This document shows, one piece after another, positions 25,381 to 34,636 of a stretch of DNA of 34,794 nt. Source of the stretch: Yersinia nurmii (GTDB lineage Bacteria > Pseudomonadota > Gammaproteobacteria > Enterobacterales > Enterobacteriaceae); NCBI RefSeq assembly GCF_001112925.1, contig NZ_CPYD01000019.1:1-34794 (forward strand). The letters run 5' to 3'. Positions within the stretch are counted from its first letter, which is position 1. The number at the start of each line of letters is the position of its first letter. A program made the translations under genes and the position numbers. The notes under the pieces are model-generated. The model was not told where the DNA came from. It ran no database searches and worked only from the letters and a program-made list of their open reading frames with translations.

Positions 25381-26157
25381 ATGGAACTACAACTTACAGG
25401 TGAGGAACATGGCTGGTGGATCGTTAGCCATGAGAACAAATTGTGGCTGCCAAAAGGGGAATTTCCCTACGGTAGCGCGGCACTTTGGTCATTACAGGGG
25501 AAAACGGCTCGACAGATTGGCGAGTGGCAAGGGCAGGCGGTTTGGTTGATTCGCCAACTGATGTCCAGCGAAATGGGATCGGTGCGTCAGTTACTGGATG
25601 TAGATCGCGGTTTATTCCAGTTAGCTGGTCGTGGCGTGCAATTAGCGGAGTTTTACCGATCTCACCGCTTTTGTGGTTACTGCGGTCATCAAATGCATGC
25701 CAGTCGCACTGAATGGGCCTGTCTGTGCAATCATTGCCGTGAACGTTATTATCCACAAATCGCGCCCTGCGTAATCGTAGCGATTCGGCGCGGCGAAGAA
25801 ATTCTGCTGGCTCAGCATGTGCGTCATCGTGGCGGCATTCATACGGTATTAGCAGGTTTTGTCGAAGTGGGCGAAACGCTGGAACAGGCGACCGCCCGCG
25901 AAGTGATGGAAGAAAGCAATATTCGTATTAAAAATCTACGCTACGTGACCTCGCAGCCGTGGCCGTTCCCGCATTCATTGATGATAGCTTTTATGGCGGA
26001 CTATGACAGCGGCGAACTGCGCCACGATCCAAAAGAATTGCTCAACGCCAATTGGTATCGTTACGATCAACTGCCGCTGTTACCGCCGCCCGGCACCGTT
26101 GCCCGCCGTTTAATCGAAGATACCGTGGCATTGTGCCGCACCGTACAGGACAGCTAA
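25381..26157 (+). CDS. nudC: NAD-capped RNA decapping hydrolase NudC
   Basis: Nudix enzyme that removes NAD caps from RNA and hydrolyses NADH. The 258 residues carry a zinc ribbon (C98, C101, C116, C119), a Nudix box at 159-181 and the NADH-pyrophosphatase motif SQPWPFPHS (191-199). The catalytic glutamates E174, E177 and E178 are present, but the near-invariant box glycine is asparagine (N180; EESNI instead of EESGI). I start at ATG 25381 to match the family; the ribosome binding site is weak, AGG lying about 16 bases upstream. Followed closely by hemE. Confidence 0.96.
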   Translation: MELQLTGEEHGWWIVSHENKLWLPKGEFPYGSAALWSLQGKTARQIGEWQGQAVWLIRQLMSSEMGSVRQLLDVDRGLFQLAGRGVQLAEFYRSHRFCGYCGHQMHASRTEWACLCNHCRERYYPQIAPCVIVAIRRGEEILLAQHVRHRGGIHTVLAGFVEVGETLEQATAREVMEESNIRIKNLRYVTSQPWPFPHSLMIAFMADYDSGELRHDPKELLNANWYRYDQLPLLPPPGTVARRLIEDTVALCRTVQDS

Positions 26158-26165
26158 ATCAGGCA

Positions 26166-26174
26166 TGCTACAAT
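26166..26174 (+). promoter_or_regulatory. Candidate hemE promoter, extended -10
   Basis: TGCTACAAT fits an extended -10 (TGn followed by a TATAAT-like hexamer) 28 bases before hemE; no -35 is visible. It lies within an imperfect hairpin, GGC-AT-GCT with AGC-GCC, that puts ACAAT in the loop. Readthrough from nudC is the alternative. Confidence 0.4.
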
Positions 26175-26201
26175 AGCGCCAGATAATTAAGGGAGCCCCA
26201 T

Positions 26202-27266
26202 ATGAATGAGTTGAAGAACGATCGTTATCTGCGCGCCTTACTTCGTCAGCCCGTAGATGTTACCCCAGTATGGATGATGCGACAGGCGGGGCGTTATTTG
26301 CCAGAATACAAGGCAACTCGCGCGCTGGCCGGGGATTTTATGGCACTGTGTAAAAACGCAGAGTTAGCCTGTGAAGTCACTTTGCAGCCTTTGCGTCGCT
26401 ATCCGCTGGACGCGGCGATCCTGTTCTCCGATATTCTGACCATTCCTGACGCAATGGGATTGGGGCTTTATTTTGAAACGGGTGAAGGCCCGCGTTTTCA
26501 ATCACCGATTACTTGTCGTGCCGACGTCGAAAAACTGCCAATACCGGATCCAGAGCAAGAGCTGGGCTATGTCATGAACGCAGTACGTACCATCCGCCGC
26601 GAGTTGGCAGGGCAAGTGCCGCTGATCGGTTTTTCTGGTAGCCCGTGGACGCTGGCGACCTATATGGTCGAAGGCGGTAGCAGCAAAGCCTTTACCAAGC
26701 TGAAGAAAATGATGTATGCCGAACCGGCTACGCTGCATCTGCTGCTGGATAAATTGGCCGATAGCGTGATTCTGTACCTGAATGCGCAAATTAAAGCCGG
26801 CGCGCAGTCGGTCATGGTGTTTGATACTTGGGGCGGCGTATTGACTGGCCGTGACTACCTCGAATTCTCCCTGCAATATATGCACAAAATTGTCGCCGGT
26901 TTGATCCGCGAGAACGACGGCCGTCGTGTGCCGGTCACTCTTTTCACCAAAGGTGGTGGACAGTGGCTGGAAGCCATGGCGGCAACCGGTTGTGATGCAT
27001 TAGGGTTGGATTGGACTATGGATATCGCCGAAGCACGTCGTCGCGTGGGCGATAAAGTGGCTCTACAAGGCAATATGGACCCATCGGTGCTGTATGCACC
27101 AGCAGAACGTATTCAGCAGGAGGTGGGCACGATTCTGGCTGGCTTCGGGCATGGCGAAGGCCACGTGTTCAATCTGGGTCACGGTATCCATCAGGATGTG
27201 CCGCCGGAGCACGCGGGTGTATTCGTTGAAGCGGTACACAACCTGTCACGCCAGTATCATGTATAA
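26202..27266 (+). CDS. hemE: Uroporphyrinogen decarboxylase HemE
   Basis: Cofactor-free decarboxylation of the four acetate groups of uroporphyrinogen III, giving coproporphyrinogen III for heme. The 354 residues equal the E. coli length. The substrate-site motif [20 protein letters not shown] (about 21-40), [12 protein letters not shown] (about 72-83), [20 protein letters not shown] and [21 protein letters not shown] are visible. GGGAG is seven bases upstream of the ATG. Confidence 0.97.
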   Translation: MNELKNDRYLRALLRQPVDVTPVWMMRQAGRYLPEYKATRALAGDFMALCKNAELACEVTLQPLRRYPLDAAILFSDILTIPDAMGLGLYFETGEGPRFQSPITCRADVEKLPIPDPEQELGYVMNAVRTIRRELAGQVPLIGFSGSPWTLATYMVEGGSSKAFTKLKKMMYAEPATLHLLLDKLADSVILYLNAQIKAGAQSVMVFDTWGGVLTGRDYLEFSLQYMHKIVAGLIRENDGRRVPVTLFTKGGGQWLEAMAATGCDALGLDWTMDIAEARRRVGDKVALQGNMDPSVLYAPAERIQQEVGTILAGFGHGEGHVFNLGHGIHQDVPPEHAGVFVEAVHNLSRQYHV

Positions 27267-27330
27267 ATTAAGATCGCGTATAAATTAATATTTCGCATCG
27301 ATAAAACCACGTCTAAGCGGAGGAAACAGG

Positions 27331-28014
27331 TTGGATACTCAGGGATTGCGTCAGGAACAACGACAGCGAGCCGCGGAAATTATCCTCCATGACGATCCTG
27401 ACTTCAGGGTTCCGCGATTGATTGCCGGTGCCGACGTTGGTTTTGAGCAACAGGGGACGGTAACGCGAGCGGCTATCGCCATTCTGCGCTACCCTTCCCT
27501 GGAGTTAGTGGAATATCAAATAGCCAGAGTTGCCACTTCCATGCCTTATATTCCGGGCTTACTCTCTTTTCGTGAATATCCCGCCTTGATGGCGGCTTGG
27601 GCGCAGTTACGGCATTGGCCCGATTTAGTGCTGGTGGACGGGCAGGGTGTTGCGCATCCACGTCGATTAGGCGTAGCCAGCCATTTTGGCCTGCTGGCGG
27701 ATGTTCCCACCATTGGTGTAGCGAAAAGTCGCCTGTGCGGTCAGTTTGCCCCTTTAGAAACCAATACGTTGCAACCATTGATTGATGGCGATGAACAATT
27801 GGGCTGGGTATGGCGCAGTAAACTGCGCAGTAAACTGCGCTGTAATCCGCTGTTTATTTCACCCGGCCACCGTATCAGTATGGATAGCGCGTTGGTTTGG
27901 GTTCAAAACTGTATGCGGGGTTACCGTTTACCGGAGCCAACCCGTTGGGCTGATGCTATAGCGTCGAATCGACCTGCTTTTCAGCGTTGGTTGGCAATAT
28001 CGAAAAAATGTTAA
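27331..28014 (+). CDS. nfi: Endonuclease V (deoxyinosine 3'-endonuclease) Nfi
   Basis: DNA repair enzyme that nicks one base 3' to deoxyinosine. It starts with TTG behind a strong GCGGAGGAAA site. The 227 residues contain the metal-site aspartate in [10 protein letters not shown] (about 29-38), [47 protein letters not shown] (about 91-110) and the C-terminal [13 protein letters not shown]. Oddity: a 12-bp unit starting at 27814 is repeated exactly at 27826, duplicating SKLR just before the conserved [11 protein letters not shown]. Confidence 0.95.
   Translation: MDTQGLRQEQRQRAAEIILHDDPDFRVPRLIAGADVGFEQQGTVTRAAIAILRYPSLELVEYQIARVATSMPYIPGLLSFREYPALMAAWAQLRHWPDLVLVDGQGVAHPRRLGVASHFGLLADVPTIGVAKSRLCGQFAPLETNTLQPLIDGDEQLGWVWRSKLRSKLRCNPLFISPGHRISMDSALVWVQNCMRGYRLPEPTRWADAIASNRPAFQRWLAISKKC
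27814..27837. repeat. In-frame 12-bp tandem duplication within nfi
   Basis: CGCAGTAAACTG occurs twice in succession (27814-27825 and 27826-27837); period-12 similarity extends over 27813-27840. It inserts four residues (SKLR) relative to the WRSKARCNPLF of E. coli as I recall it, and preserves the frame. Confidence 0.9.
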
Positions 28015-28052
28015 AAAACTCGCCGGACCCTTTGTCAGATATCAGTCCGGCG
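28012..28052 (-). terminator. Terminator of the secreted hydrolase gene
   Basis: CGCCGGAC (28021-28028) pairs with GTCCGGCG (28045-28052), 8 bp. On the minus strand the stem is followed by AGTTTTTTAAC, so it fits the hydrolase gene, which ends eight bases upstream. Its T-run overlaps the nfi stop codon region. Confidence 0.75.
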
Positions 28053-28059
28053 GGAAATA

Positions 28060-29211
28060 TTACCAAACCACATCCCCGTCGTTGGCGTAAATCCTACAGG
28101 CTTTTAGCGTATTGTTATTACAAATCTCCAGCGCATCTTCCAGTACGTTATTTTGTTTATCAAACCAGCCCCAGCTATCGCCATCTTCACTCAATGCAAA
28201 AGCTCGTGGCGATTCCGCGGCTAAAAACTGTTTATAAGCCTCTCGTCCACTTTCTTTATTGCGTTCGCTAAAAGGAACACTTTCGACGTCATGGATACTG
28301 GCGAAACCGCTGGCTTCGTTTCGGCTGGGCGCAGTGATGTCTGTGACAATCGCCGTTGGTAAACCCAGTTCGGTCAAAAACATCGCCACAGGAGGCCACC
28401 AGAACTGGACTCCATCTTGCCACTGGAAAAAAGCATGGCCTTCATTGGCAAAGGGCTTTAACGCAACAAAACGTGGCATGACTACATGGGCACCATTAGT
28501 GTTTAGCCAATTTTCTCGATATGACTCAAACATGGCCTGACCCAGCTCAATCGAGAATAACGAATCGTTTTCCGTGTAAACCCATAACGAGGGAAGGGAG
28601 GAGTGTCCTGCCTGCTGCATAGTTGCCATCAAGGGTGTTTTCCAGTCGCAGTCAGGCCAGTTATAACCGCCCGCCATATTAATCAGGCCTTTCACGCCCT
28701 GCATCTCCTGTTCTCCGGCCTTCATGGTGATAAGTCCTCCTACGGAGTGACCGGCAATAATGATTTTCTCATTATCCACATAGGGCAGCTGGCGGGCATG
28801 GCTCAGAGTGGCGTTTAGTTCTTGCAGTGAACGGGAAGCGTAGCTTTCAGGTTGGCAGGGCACGGTGTCAAAAGGTCCTTCAGAACCACCAAATCCGAAA
28901 CGCTGTGGTGCCATTACGACATAGCCGCGTTTTACAAACTCGCGAGCCGCAACGTGAAAGCGCGTACGCTCATTTGGGTTTCCGTCAGGATCAATGCCGT
29001 GATTGAGAATAACCAGCGGAAAAGGGCCATTTCCCGCCGGTTGGTACAGATTAATCCGGATTGTGAATATTTTCCCCGATGAGGCCTCAATAACAGGTTG
29101 ATAAACGATAGTTTCACGTAATACCTTATCGAGTAGATCGGCAGAGAGCGCTGTCTCAGCGAAGAATAGAAGACTAAAGATCCATTTATTTTTTAATAAT
29201 GCTTGTATCAT
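28060..29211 (-). CDS. Secreted alpha/beta hydrolase with a C-terminal accessory domain
   Basis: 383-residue exported hydrolase, substrate unknown. An N-terminal signal peptide (NKWIFSLLFFAETALSA, likely cut after residue 24) is followed by an alpha/beta-hydrolase domain. It has the oxyanion HG (71-72), nucleophile GHSVGG (S156) and probable acid and base D216 (YTENDS) and H259 (NEGHAFF), as in dienelactone-hydrolase or prolyl-oligopeptidase-like families. The last 50 residues (about 335-383; PRAFALSEDGDSWGWF, then C364 and C372, then IYANDGDVVW) form a separate small domain seen C-terminally in other secreted proteins. As I recall, E. coli has no gene between nfi and yjaG, so this is a lineage-specific insertion. 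Confidence 0.85.
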   Translation of the reverse strand: MIQALLKNKWIFSLLFFAETALSADLLDKVLRETIVYQPVIEASSGKIFTIRINLYQPAGNGPFPLVILNHGIDPDGNPNERTRFHVAAREFVKRGYVVMAPQRFGFGGSEGPFDTVPCQPESYASRSLQELNATLSHARQLPYVDNEKIIIAGHSVGGLITMKAGEQEMQGVKGLINMAGGYNWPDCDWKTPLMATMQQAGHSSLPSLWVYTENDSLFSIELGQAMFESYRENWLNTNGAHVVMPRFVALKPFANEGHAFFQWQDGVQFWWPPVAMFLTELGLPTAIVTDITAPSRNEASGFASIHDVESVPFSERNKESGREAYKQFLAAESPRAFALSEDGDSWGWFDKQNNVLEDALEICNNNTLKACRIYANDGDVVW

Positions 29212-29552
29212 TGGGTCACTCCGGTTCCGTTGGCATTGACCTGCTTAATAGCAAGAAGATGTTTTGCTGTGATCGATCAGGCGGTTTGCATCTTGCGCTG
29301 ATGATGAATCTGGCATGATCTGATACAGCGTTGGCGTGATTGGAAGTGGGACGAAGCAGGTGTAAGTGTATTTATTTTCTAGTAAATAATTAGCTTTGTA
29401 CCAATTAGTCACCTTGGCAGGTTAGCATGAAGGATGATTGGCATTTCTGAAATTATCTTATTCAGCACCGACCGAGGCGGTTTTTCTCTCATAGGTATAT
29501 GATTTAATTTCGGGTACACTGCCGCGCAGATAATGAAGAATGAGATCTGATC
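29212..29552. other. Intergenic region between the hydrolase and yjaG-like genes
   Basis: 341 bases without a gene, holding the divergent promoters of both neighbours. An AT-rich inverted repeat, TTATTT with AAATAA, lies around 29372-29389. TACACT (29515-29520) could be a -10 for the DUF416 gene, but no -35 is visible. I see no recognisable operator. Confidence 0.4.
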
Positions 29553-30143
29553 ATGTTACGTAACCCAATCCATTTACGTCTCGAAAAGCTGGAAAGTTGG
29601 CAACATCTGACTTTCATGGCGTGCTTATGTGAGCGTATGTATCCGAATTACCAGAAATTTTGCCTGGAAACCGAATTTGGCGATCCGGCGGTTTATCGAC
29701 GTATTCTGGATTTGATCTGGGAAACGCTGGTGGTAAAAGACGCCAAAGTGAACTTCGATAGCCAACTGGAAAAGCTGGAAGAAGCGATACCTTCTGCTGA
29801 CGATTACGCCATTTACGGCGTGTATCCAGCCATTGATGCCTGCATTGCATTAGGTGAGGCCATTCACTCGCGTTTAAGCGGTGAAACTCTGGAACATGCT
29901 ATTGCTATCAGTGAGACATCAATTCGCACCGTTGCCATGCTGGAAATGACTCAGGCTGGCAAAGAAATGACCGACGAAGAACTGAAAGTTTTACCGGCGG
30001 TTGAAGAAGAATGGGACATCCAATGGGAGATTTTCCGCCTGTTGGCCGACTGTGAAGAACGCGATTTAGATCTGATCAAAGGGTTACGATCTGACCTGCG
30101 AGAAGCTGCTGTGAGTAACATTGGCATAAATTTAACGCAATAA
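29553..30143 (+). CDS. yjaG: DUF416 family protein (YjaG)
   Basis: Conserved 196-residue soluble, helical, acidic protein of unknown function, the same length as E. coli YjaG. Recognisable blocks are NPIHLRLEKLESWQHLTFMACLCERMYPNYQKF (about 4-36), DLIWETL, YGVYPAIDACIALGEAIHSR and EEWDIQWEIFRLL. A GAG-containing site precedes the ATG. It lies directly upstream of hupA but is separated from it by 188 bp, so it is probably an independent unit. Confidence 0.93.
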   Translation: MLRNPIHLRLEKLESWQHLTFMACLCERMYPNYQKFCLETEFGDPAVYRRILDLIWETLVVKDAKVNFDSQLEKLEEAIPSADDYAIYGVYPAIDACIALGEAIHSRLSGETLEHAIAISETSIRTVAMLEMTQAGKEMTDEELKVLPAVEEEWDIQWEIFRLLADCEERDLDLIKGLRSDLREAAVSNIGINLTQ

Positions 30144-30331
30144 GGCAAGAAAACGTGATTTAACGCCTGATTTGTCGTGCCTTAAGGCTTCACATCTGCC
30201 CCCTGTCTGTTCTACATTTGGGGGGCGAAAAAAAGTGGCTATCGGTGCGTGTATGCAGGAGAGTGCTGTCATTCGGCATATCCGTCGCACTCGATGCTTT
30301 GCAAACGATAAACACACTGTAAGGATAACTT

Positions 30332-30604
30332 ATGAATAAGACTCAACTGATTGACGTAATCGCGGACAAAGCGGACCTTTCCAAAACCCAAGCTAAAGCT
30401 GCTTTGGAGTCCACTCTGGCTGCCATTACCGAGTCTCTGAAAGAAGGCGAGCAAGTACAATTGGTTGGTTTCGGTACTTTCAAAGTGAATCATCGTAACG
30501 AACGCACTGGCCGCAACCCACAGACCGGTAAAGAAATCAAAATTGCTGCAGCTAACGTTCCTGCGTTCGTTTCTGGCAAAGCACTGAAAGACTCTGTTAA
30601 ATAA
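30332..30604 (+). CDS. hupA: DNA-binding protein HU-alpha
   Basis: 90-residue nucleoid protein that bends and constrains DNA as an HU-alpha homodimer or HU-alpha/beta heterodimer. It begins [25 protein letters not shown] and has the DNA-intercalating beta-arm [19 protein letters not shown] (about 58-76), including the proline tip. TAAGGA is the ribosome binding site. Its terminator hairpin (30626-30656) overlaps the next reading frame. Confidence 0.98.
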   Translation: MNKTQLIDVIADKADLSKTQAKAALESTLAAITESLKEGEQVQLVGFGTFKVNHRNERTGRNPQTGKEIKIAAANVPAFVSGKALKDSVK

Positions 30605-30608
30605 TAGT

Positions 30609-31310
30609 GTGTCAGTGAAAATAATAAACAGAGGGGTGGCAAAGCCCCTTTTGTTTATGCGGCGGGTGCTGGTGACCTTGGGTTTTGCCATTGGTCTCAG
30701 CGCCTGTAGCAGCCATTCCGATTCCCCCCAGTTCAGTGCCAGCGGTTACATTGCCGATAGCGGCGTAGTTCGTATCTGGCGTCAGGATGATTCTCAGCAA
30801 CATCCCCAAGTGATCATGAGCGTTTACAGCCCCTACCAGAGCGGTGTCACTCGCGTGGTTTTCTATGAATATCAGCACGGTATTCTGCGCCAAATTCGGC
30901 GAAGCGATATCGGCGAAAATCCAGAAACCATCCAACTGCGTTTTGATGAACAGGGTGCGGTGAGTTTTATGCAGCGCCAACTGGCCTCGCGCCGCGAGCT
31001 GCTGACGGCGGATGAGATAGCTTTTCATCAGTTTGAAGCCAAACGTATTCTGGAACTGAGTACCACGCTACGTGCCGGGAATGTGAATCTGATTCAAGGG
31101 CGCTTGCAAAATGGCGTGCTGACGAGCTGTAGCGGCAGCGTTCAGCGGCCTAAGTTTGAAGACTATGCACAGACGTGGCTGGCTAAACGGGCGAGTAATA
31201 CGCAGCAACCACTCGGTGTCGCTTGGTTGAATGCGCCGGAAGGGCAAGAGTTGTTGTTAGTCGCAAATGAAGATTTTTGTCGTTGGGAGCCAGAGCCCGG
31301 CAGTTTGTAG
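30609..31310 (+). CDS. yjaH: DUF1481 family lipoprotein (YjaH)
   Basis: Predicted lipoprotein of unknown function. A hydrophobic segment ends in the lipobox LSAC (MRRVLVTLGFAIGLSACSSHSDS), so the cysteine should be lipidated and the roughly 200-residue remainder face the periplasm. The start is uncertain: GTG 30609 (233 residues), GTG 30615 or ATG 30657 are all in frame and none has a clear Shine-Dalgarno. The hupA terminator lies between the GTG and ATG candidates. I keep the longer frame because I recall the E. coli gene also starting just after hupA. Confidence 0.8.
   Translation: MSVKIINRGVAKPLLFMRRVLVTLGFAIGLSACSSHSDSPQFSASGYIADSGVVRIWRQDDSQQHPQVIMSVYSPYQSGVTRVVFYEYQHGILRQIRRSDIGENPETIQLRFDEQGAVSFMQRQLASRRELLTADEIAFHQFEAKRILELSTTLRAGNVNLIQGRLQNGVLTSCSGSVQRPKFEDYAQTWLAKRASNTQQPLGVAWLNAPEGQELLLVANEDFCRWEPEPGSL
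30626..30656 (+). terminator. hupA terminator hairpin
   Basis: AAACAGAGGGG (30626-30636) pairs with CCCCTTTTGTTT (30645-30656), with one bulged T and one G-T pair, loop TGGCAAAG. The T-rich right arm ends right before the ATG at 30657, so most hupA transcripts would end before the lipoprotein gene. Confidence 0.65.
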
Positions 31311-31373
31311 CATTAATAACAAGTTATTAAGCGTGCTTGTATCGAAATGGATGTTTGTCGCCTGAACTGAAGA

Positions 31374-31398
31374 AGAGGGCACAGACGTTGCGCCCTCT
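31374..31398. terminator. Hairpin between yjaH and purD (likely terminator)
   Basis: AGAGGGC (31374-31380) with GCCCTCT (31392-31398), 7 bp, loop of 11. It lies between convergent genes; T-runs are weak on both strands (TTCTTC on the minus strand), so it is only a probable terminator. Confidence 0.5.
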
Positions 31399-31409
31399 GA
31401 AATACTCTA

Positions 31410-32693
31410 TTATTTACCGCGAGCGATAGCGCGATAGCCGATATCTTTCCGGCAGAAACTACCTTCCCAATGAATGTCTGAAGCCAACTGATAAGCCCGT
31501 TGCTGCGCATCTGCGACGTCTTTGCCTAAAGCGGTCACGCAGAGCACTCGGCCACCGCTGGTCACCACTTCATTGTCAGCCAGGCGGGTTCCAGCGTGGA
31601 ACACCTTTTCACCGGCGATTTCCTGCTGTGGCAACCCGTGAATGACATCTCCCTGACGATATTCAGCAGGGTAGCCGCCCGCTGCCAGTACCACGCCTAA
31701 TGAAGGTCGCTCATCCCAGTCGGAGGTTTTCTCATTCAGCTTGCCTTGAGCGCCAGCCAGACAGAGCTCGACCAAGTCAGAACGCATTCGCAACATGATT
31801 GGTTGAGTTTCCGGATCGCCAAAGCGACAGTTGAACTCAATCACTTTAGGTTGACCCTCTGCAGAAATCATCAGGCCAGCATAGAGGAAACCGGTATACA
31901 CATTACCTTCCGCCGCCATACCGTGTACCGTTGGCCAGATAACCTGATCCATCACTCGTTGGTGAATTTCATCGGTTACGACCGGAGCCGGTGAATAAGC
32001 GCCCATACCGCCAGTATTCGGGCCAGTATCGCTATCGCCAACCCGTTTGTGATCCTGACTGGTTGCCATCGGCAATACGTTTTCACCATCTACCATGACG
32101 ATAAAGCTGGCTTCTTCGCCATCGAGGAATTCTTCCACCACGATACGATGGCCCGCATTGCCAAAAGCGTTGCCTGCCAGCATGTCGTGAACAGCGGTTT
32201 CCGCCTCTTCCAGCGTCATCGCTACGATCACGCCTTTACCAGCGGCCAAACCGTCAGCTTTGATGACGATAGGTGCGCCGATCTTACGAACGTAGGCCAA
32301 GGCCGGTTCGATTTCGGTGAAGTTTTGGTAAAACGCCGTCGGAATATCATGACGAGCAAGGAAGTCTTTGGTGAAGGCTTTAGAGCCTTCCAATTGAGCC
32401 GCAGCCTGAGTTGGGCCAAAGATAGTCAGACCCGCTTCACGGAAAGCATCCACCACGCCAATCACCAGCGGAGCTTCCGGGCCAACGATGGTCAGACCGA
32501 TATCGTGGCTTTTAGCGAAAGCGACCAGACTGGCGATATCCGTTGCCGCTATATCAACGTTTTCCAGTCGCGGTTCCAGTGCGGTACCGGCATTACCCGG
32601 AGCCACATAGATTTTATCCGCCAGAGGTGACTGCGCGGCTTTCCAGCCTAAAGCGTGTTCGCGACCGCCATTACCAATAATCAAAATATTCAT
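31410..32693 (-). CDS. purD: Phosphoribosylamine-glycine ligase PurD
   Basis: GAR synthetase, the second step of purine biosynthesis: ATP-dependent ligation of glycine to phosphoribosylamine. The 427-residue ATP-grasp enzyme has the N-terminal GNGGREHALGWK (about 7-18), GPEAPLV (about 70-76), ATP-grasp segments ADGLAAGKGV (about 145-154) and VVEEFLDGEEASF, the signature RFGDPETQ (about 290-297) and the C-terminal VLAAGGYP. GGAG lies eight bases before the ATG. It follows purH by 22 nt in one operon. Confidence 0.97.
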   Translation of the reverse strand: MNILIIGNGGREHALGWKAAQSPLADKIYVAPGNAGTALEPRLENVDIAATDIASLVAFAKSHDIGLTIVGPEAPLVIGVVDAFREAGLTIFGPTQAAAQLEGSKAFTKDFLARHDIPTAFYQNFTEIEPALAYVRKIGAPIVIKADGLAAGKGVIVAMTLEEAETAVHDMLAGNAFGNAGHRIVVEEFLDGEEASFIVMVDGENVLPMATSQDHKRVGDSDTGPNTGGMGAYSPAPVVTDEIHQRVMDQVIWPTVHGMAAEGNVYTGFLYAGLMISAEGQPKVIEFNCRFGDPETQPIMLRMRSDLVELCLAGAQGKLNEKTSDWDERPSLGVVLAAGGYPAEYRQGDVIHGLPQQEIAGEKVFHAGTRLADNEVVTSGGRVLCVTALGKDVADAQQRAYQLASDIHWEGSFCRKDIGYRAIARGK

Positions 32694-32715
32694 CGGGATA
32701 ACTCCGTGAGGTTAA

Positions 32716-34305
32716 TTAATGACGGAAATGGCGCATATCGGTGAAGATCATGGCAATACCATGTTCATCTGCAGCGGCAATCACTTCGTCGTCGCGGATC
32801 GAACCGCCCGGTTGAATCACGCAGGTAATACCCACTGCGGCTGCAGCGTCAATACCGTCACGGAACGGGAAGAAAGCATCGGACGCCATGGTGGAACCGA
32901 CAACCTGCAAGCCTTCGTCCGCGGCTTTGATCCCGGCGATCTTGGCGGAGTAGACGCGGCTCATCTGGCCTGCGCCTATGCCGATAGTCATGTTATCGCG
33001 AGCATAGACAATGGCGTTGGATTTCACGAACTTCGCCACTTTCCAGCAGAACAATGCGTCGCGTAGTTCCTGCGCCGTTGGCTGGCGTTTGGACACTACG
33101 CGAAGATCCGCTTCAGTCACCATACCTAAATCACGATCTTGCACCAGCAAACCGCCGTTGACGCGTTTGAAATCCAGACCGGCAGATCGTTCCTGCCATT
33201 GCCCGCAGGTGAGAACGCGCACATTCTGTTTGGTTGCTAATAGTGTCAGGGCATCCGCGGTAACGTTTGGGGCGATAATCACCTCGACAAACTGGCGGCT
33301 GATAATGGCCTGAGCGGTTTCGGCGTCCAGCTCGCGGTTAAAGGCGATAATGCCGCCGAACGCGGAAGTCGGATCGGTTTTATATGCGTTGTTGTAGGCT
33401 GCCAGAATGGAATCCCCGATAGCTACGCCACATGGATTTGCGTGTTTGACGATTACACAGGCTGGCTCGCTGAATTCTTTCACGCATTCCAGCGCGGCAT
33501 CGGTATCGGCGATGTTGTTATAAGAAAGCGCTTTGCCCTGTAGTTGTTCTGCGGTAGCAACGGAAGCTTCTTTCACTTCCTCTTCTATATAGAAGGCGGC
33601 CTGCTGGTGGCTGTTTTCACCGTAACGCATATCCTGTTTCTTTATATAGTTAAGATTCAGAGTTCGTGGGAAGCGGCCAGCAGGCTGCTCGGTATTGCCG
33701 TGATAGGCAGGAACCATAGCGCCGAAGTAGTTGGCGATCATGCTGTCGTAGGCGGCAGTATGCTCAAACGCTTTAATAGCCAGGTTGAAGCGAGTTGGGT
33801 AAGTCAGGGAGCCGTCGTTGTTATCCAGCTCGGTGATGATTGCCGCGTAGTCGCTGCTCTTCACCACGATGGCCACGTCTTTGTGGTTCTTCGCGGCGGA
33901 GCGCACCATCGTTGGGCCGCCGATATCGATATTTTCAACGGCGTCCTCTAAGGAGCAATCCGGGCGAGCAACGGTTTGGGCGAAAGGATACAGATTTACT
34001 ACGACCATATCGATCGGCTGAATATCATGTTCTGCCATGATGGTATCGTCCTGATCGCGACGACCGAGAATACCGCCGTGAATTTTAGGATGCAGGGTTT
34101 TAACACGGCCATCCATCATTTCCGGGAAACCGGTGTAATCAGAAACTTCGGTAACCGGCAGACCTGCGTCAGCTAGCAGGCGCGCGGTGCCGCCGGTGGA
34201 GAGCAATTCGATGCCACGCTGAGAAAGCGCTTCGGCGAATTCAATGATACCTGCTTTATCAGACACACTAAGCAGAGCACGGCGGATTGGACGGCGTTGT
34301 TGCAT
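32716..34305 (-). CDS. purH: AICAR transformylase / IMP cyclohydrolase PurH
   Basis: Bifunctional enzyme for the last two steps of IMP synthesis. The N-terminal cyclohydrolase domain (about 1-200) starts [37 protein letters not shown] and includes [22 protein letters not shown] and VVVNLYPF. The C-terminal transformylase domain contains the catalytic KHANPCG (about 268-274), TSAFGGI and [11 protein letters not shown]. The 529 residues match E. coli. Transcribed divergently from the next rRNA operon. Confidence 0.98.
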   Translation of the reverse strand: MQQRRPIRRALLSVSDKAGIIEFAEALSQRGIELLSTGGTARLLADAGLPVTEVSDYTGFPEMMDGRVKTLHPKIHGGILGRRDQDDTIMAEHDIQPIDMVVVNLYPFAQTVARPDCSLEDAVENIDIGGPTMVRSAAKNHKDVAIVVKSSDYAAIITELDNNDGSLTYPTRFNLAIKAFEHTAAYDSMIANYFGAMVPAYHGNTEQPAGRFPRTLNLNYIKKQDMRYGENSHQQAAFYIEEEVKEASVATAEQLQGKALSYNNIADTDAALECVKEFSEPACVIVKHANPCGVAIGDSILAAYNNAYKTDPTSAFGGIIAFNRELDAETAQAIISRQFVEVIIAPNVTADALTLLATKQNVRVLTCGQWQERSAGLDFKRVNGGLLVQDRDLGMVTEADLRVVSKRQPTAQELRDALFCWKVAKFVKSNAIVYARDNMTIGIGAGQMSRVYSAKIAGIKAADEGLQVVGSTMASDAFFPFRDGIDAAAAVGITCVIQPGGSIRDDEVIAAADEHGIAMIFTDMRHFRH

Positions 34306-34579
34306 GGTTTTATCCCTTGGCTTTGGAATCGCAGTTTTTCATTCGCTATTAATAGAGCGTTACGTGAATCTCTACCTTGCACTTCTCTCTATATAGAGAG
34401 GAACAGATTCAGATAACGTCCCGAAATGGGTTTCCTGCCAGGTACAAAGGAGTGGCACTGCGTGAAAAGTGGAAAAACCCGCCTAATTTCAGCTCCGCTT
34501 GTATCCTTTTGCCAATAATCGATCTGCAGAGACAATATTTAACGAATATCGACACGCATTTTCGACGCGGGGAATTGTA
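34306..34579 (-). other. Long purH leader region
   Basis: About 270 bases lie between the purH ATG and the probable promoter. Reading from the minus strand, TACAAT (plus 34574-34579) is a possible -10 but no good -35 fits at 16-18 bp. The leader holds a perfect 16-bp palindrome, CTCTCTATATAGAGAG (34385-34400), and CTATTAATAG (34347-34356). No gene or known riboswitch was recognised. Confidence 0.45.
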
Positions 34580-34595
34580 GCGAAAACGATTGCGT
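34580..34595. promoter_or_regulatory. PurR operator of purHD
   Basis: GCGAAAACGATTGCGT matches the PurR consensus ACGCAAACGTTTGCGT at 13 of 16 positions and abuts the candidate purH -10. PurR repression of purHD by hypoxanthine or guanine is established in E. coli. Confidence 0.8.
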
Positions 34596-34627
34596 GATGC
34601 TCGTCAATTTTCAGTTCAGATTGCATC

Positions 34628-34636
34628 TGTGGATAA
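34628..34636 (-). promoter_or_regulatory. Consensus DnaA box in the purH-rrn intergenic region
   Basis: TGTGGATAA is the exact complement of the high-affinity DnaA box TTATCCACA. It is followed by the 10-bp palindrome TTGTGCACAA (34639-34648). It is the only perfect box of the four found that lies outside a gene. Confidence 0.5.

Noticed and set aside
30198..30226. GCCCCC/GGGGGC hairpin before hupA as a terminator
   Set aside because: The run next to it is A on the plus strand and precedes the stem on the minus strand, so it has terminator geometry on neither strand.
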